Positions 4,885 through 6,805 of a DNA stretch of 6,805 nt are shown here, piece by piece; position 1 is the first letter of the stretch, and each line of letters opens with the position of its first letter. The DNA comes from Bacteroidota bacterium (GTDB taxonomy: Bacteria > Bacteroidota > Bacteroidia > UKL13-3), in contig CANFSD010000090.1 of the NCBI GenBank assembly GCA_947449515.1, positions 1 through 6,805 of the forward strand, read 5' to 3'. The position numbers were made by a program, and so were the translations under genes. The notes under the pieces were generated by a model. The model saw only the letters and a program-made list of their open reading frames with translations. It made no database searches and had not been told where the DNA came from.

Positions 4885-6171
4885 TTATTGGCACTCCTTT
4901 TTTACCAATTCAATAAAGCGATCTACTTCTTGAGTGTTGTTGTAAATATGTGTGGAAACACGCACAGAATTGAGCCCGTTTTCTTGCACCATTCTAATGC
5001 GCACTTTTGCATCGGCACATTTGCCATAGAATTTGCTAAAATCAAAACCTTTAATTCTAAAGCCGTTAACCGCGCAGCGTGAGCGTTCTTCTGTAGGGGT
5101 AATTAATTCTATTTTTTCTCCTAATGAAAGCAATTGGTCTTGGGTATATTTTCCCAAATAACTTATTCTATTATGGATGTTTTTTAGTCCAATGGTTTCA
5201 ATAAAATCTATGGCGGCATCCACCCCTTTATAAAGGCCTAAATTTTGTGTTCCACCATAATACCTATGGGCAGAATCTGCATAGGTGCCAGTAGCAATTG
5301 GCACGCTGGCCATATTCCATTTGCCATTATCACTTCCACCTCCAACAAAATAGGTTTGTAAGGTGCTTTGAAAATCTTTACGTACATATAAGAAACCGGT
5401 GCCTTTAGGACCAAGCATCCACTTGTGGCTGCAGCTGGCGTAGGCATCGCAGCCCATATCGTGTAAGTCAATTTCTAATTGCCCCGGACCATGAGCGCCA
5501 TCAATAAAGGCAAAAATATTATTGGCTTTGGCCCAAGTGCAAATTTCTTTTACGGGTAAAATTTGTCCTTGTGTGCAAGGAATATGCGGCACGGCAATGG
5601 CCCGTGTTTTTTTTGTATAGAGTGCTTTTATTCTATTGAGGGTTTCTTCTGCTGTAGCGGCAGGCGTAAAAACTTTTACTACAATGCCATGCAGCATTTG
5701 ACGGTTGAGCCAAGGAAAAGCATTGCCAACATGCTCGTGGGTGGTCATAATTACCTCATCGCCTTTTTTGAGCGGTAGGCCCCAACAAACAATATTTATA
5801 CCATCGGTAACATTATGGGTGAGGGCAATTTCATTTTCGTTGGCCCCAACAAATTTTGCCAATTTAGCCGAGGTGGCTTCCCAGCCGCCATAGTTCCCAA
5901 ATTGATCGCCATCCATCATTCCTTTTCTAACGGCTTCAATAACAGGGTAAGGAGAGGGGCCCATAGTGCCATTGTTGAGGTAGGCCCAGTCTTTGGTTAA
6001 AGGGAATTGTTGTCGTACCAATTGCCAATAGCTTTCATCTGTAGGCAGGATTTCCCCATTGATAGTTGGCAAAGGGCTGGCTTGGATATTTTCCATTAAG
6101 TTAGGAATGGCCATAGCGCCCAGCAATGCCGCCGAACCCTGCTTGATAAAATTTCTTCTGTTTGCACTCAT
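4885..6171 (-). CDS. Tat-exported class V aminotransferase-fold PLP enzyme (isopenicillin N epimerase-like)
   Basis: This 428-residue pyridoxal-phosphate enzyme has a twin-arginine signal peptide: MSANRRNFIKQGSAALLGAM, with R5 and R6, a short hydrophobic stretch and a plausible cleavage after A31 (I-Q-A). The body is a class V aminotransferase / cysteine desulfurase fold: LNNGTMGPSP near the start, THEHVGN (H147, likely PLP ring stacking), DGAHGPGQ with D224 for the pyridine nitrogen, SCSHKWMLGPKGTG with K250 as PLP Schiff-base lysine, and R404 in SVRVSTHIYN for the substrate carboxylate. The catalytic Cys loop of cysteine desulfurases (RxGHHC-like) is absent, which favours the epimerase/lyase-like subgroup. 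The exact reaction is unknown. I chose the ATG at 6171-6169 because it gives a standard Tat leader; a TTG at 6192 would only add MYLNNRN. It ends 6 bases from the convergent TrpF-like gene. Confidence 0.88.
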   Translation of the reverse strand: MSANRRNFIKQGSAALLGAMAIPNLMENIQASPLPTINGEILPTDESYWQLVRQQFPLTKDWAYLNNGTMGPSPYPVIEAVRKGMMDGDQFGNYGGWEATSAKLAKFVGANENEIALTHNVTDGINIVCWGLPLKKGDEVIMTTHEHVGNAFPWLNRQMLHGIVVKVFTPAATAEETLNRIKALYTKKTRAIAVPHIPCTQGQILPVKEICTWAKANNIFAFIDGAHGPGQLEIDLHDMGCDAYASCSHKWMLGPKGTGFLYVRKDFQSTLQTYFVGGGSDNGKWNMASVPIATGTYADSAHRYYGGTQNLGLYKGVDAAIDFIETIGLKNIHNRISYLGKYTQDQLLSLGEKIELITPTEERSRCAVNGFRIKGFDFSKFYGKCADAKVRIRMVQENGLNSVRVSTHIYNNTQEVDRFIELVKKECQ

Positions 6172-6290
6172 ATTCCTGTTATTTAAATACAAGTTAAGGA
6201 TTGTATGTTATACAAACAAAATTCTAGGTTAAATTAGGCAGGGTATTCACTTAAAACCTATAAATTCGTTGGCGCATTTTTACATTGCAA
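6172..6290. other. divergent intergenic region between the PLP enzyme gene and anmK
   Basis: This 119-base AT-rich gap must hold promoters for both flanking genes. Toward anmK, TAAATTCG at 6261-6268 matches TAnnTTTG with one mismatch but has no TTG at the right distance. Toward the PLP enzyme, TTTG at 6220-6217 is followed after 20 bases by TAACTTGT at 6196-6189, with two mismatches. Neither is convincing, and I see no clear operator or hairpin. Confidence 0.4.
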
Positions 6291-6805
6291 ATGAAAGATA
6301 TATACCAGGTTATTGGCTTAATGAGCGGAAGCTCTATGGATGGGGTAGATTTGGCCTGCTGTGTATTTAATAGGCAAGGCGCCAATTGGGCTTATGAAAT
6401 TCATTGTGCCGAAACAATTCCTTACAGCGATATGTGGTTGGCGCGTTTGCAAGATTTACCCAAACAAAGTATGGAGCTTTTACCTAAAACAAATGCTTTT
6501 TATGGGCGTTATTTGGGGCAATTGATCAATCAATTTATTGCAAAAAATAAACTTCATGTAGATTTGATTGCCTCGCATGGCCATACCATTTTTCACCAAC
6601 CTGAATCGGGGTTTACCCTTCAAATTGGAGATGGTGCGGCCATTGCTGCTGAAACCAATTTGCCAGTGGTGAGTGATTTTAGAAATATGGACATTGCCCT
6701 TGGAGGGCAAGGCGCACCATTGGTTCCTATAGGAGATCAATTGCTATTTGCTGAATACGATGCCTGTCTGAACCTAGGAGGCATTTCTAATATTTCCATC
6801 ACGCA
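6291..6805 (+). CDS. anmK: anhydro-N-acetylmuramic acid kinase, 3' end missing
   Basis: This enzyme recycles peptidoglycan: it hydrates and phosphorylates 1,6-anhydro-N-acetylmuramic acid with ATP to give MurNAc-6-phosphate in the cytoplasm. The frame is open from the ATG at 6291 to the right edge, 171 complete codons of a usual ~360, so roughly the C-terminal half is absent. Visible family motifs are VIGLMSGSSMDGVDLA (7-22, nucleotide-binding loop), ASHGHTIFHQP (94-104), LQIGDGAAIA (110-119), SDFRNMDIALGGQGAPLVP (128-146, with D134 in the position of the catalytic Asp), and the beginning of the second glycine-rich loop, LNLGGISNIS (160-169). The ATG directly precedes the first motif, so the start is secure. 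It is divergent from the PLP enzyme gene. Confidence 0.97.
   Translation, partial: MKDIYQVIGLMSGSSMDGVDLACCVFNRQGANWAYEIHCAETIPYSDMWLARLQDLPKQSMELLPKTNAFYGRYLGQLINQFIAKNKLHVDLIASHGHTIFHQPESGFTLQIGDGAAIAAETNLPVVSDFRNMDIALGGQGAPLVPIGDQLLFAEYDACLNLGGISNISIT

Noticed and set aside
4885..6171. Cysteine desulfurase (SufS/NifS) assignment
   Set aside because: The C-terminal catalytic Cys loop is absent, and the protein carries an export signal unlike the cytoplasmic desulfurases.
6172..6192. Upstream TTG start for the PLP enzyme
   Set aside because: The ATG at 6171 gives a standard short n-region before the twin arginines.
6480..6740. 86-codon minus-strand frame opposite anmK
   Set aside because: The plus strand encodes well-conserved AnmK motifs here; the opposite frame has no recognisable feature.
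1..6805. CRISPR array, tRNA, insertion sequence or defence system
   Set aside because: There are no spaced direct repeats, cloverleaf-like sequence, transposase motifs or nuclease-type domains in any frame; nearly all the sequence is accounted for by housekeeping and small hypothetical genes.

Overview
The window looks like ordinary chromosomal DNA from a member of the phylum Bacteroidota. It has moderate-to-low GC and AT-rich intergenic gaps with no obvious Shine-Dalgarno sequences. One start has an exact TAnnTTTG -7 promoter element. Two proteins appear to be families largely confined to Bacteroidota (an IPExxxVDY-type protein and DUF2480), and the order fabF-acpP / IPExxxVDY-pyk is familiar from that phylum. 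Genus cannot be determined. I see no tRNA, rRNA, CRISPR array, insertion sequence or phage gene, and no gap longer than about 160 bases.

Layout. On the minus strand, bases 1-1234 carry the fatty-acid genes acpP and then fabF, the latter cut by the left edge. A 151-base divergent intergenic region (1235-1385) follows. From there a compact plus-strand cluster runs to 4173: an IPExxxVDY-type protein with a non-ATG start, pyruvate kinase (pyk), a small lipoprotein, and a DUF2480 protein whose ATG overlaps the lipoprotein stop. The gaps are 4, 25 and -4 bases, so co-transcription is likely. After a 93-base gap with its own promoter-like element comes a TrpF-fold protein (4267-4878) in which the key active-site residues of phosphoribosylanthranilate isomerase are replaced. 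It ends 6 bases from the stop of a convergent minus-strand gene (6171-4885) for a class V aminotransferase-fold PLP enzyme with a twin-arginine signal peptide. Divergent from that, across 119 bases, is anmK (anhydro-N-acetylmuramic acid kinase), cut by the right edge.

How the genes relate. acpP and fabF supply and elongate acyl chains, pyk makes pyruvate and ATP in glycolysis, and AnmK recycles cell-wall sugar. The roles of the IPExxxVDY-type protein, the lipoprotein, DUF2480 and the TrpF-like protein are unknown. The points most worth a second look are the apparently catalytically dead TrpF paralogue, the exported PLP enzyme, the unusual start and weakened signature motif of the IPExxxVDY-type protein, and the substitution in pyruvate kinase that predicts K+ independence. 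I found no clear evidence of a new defence or mobile system here.
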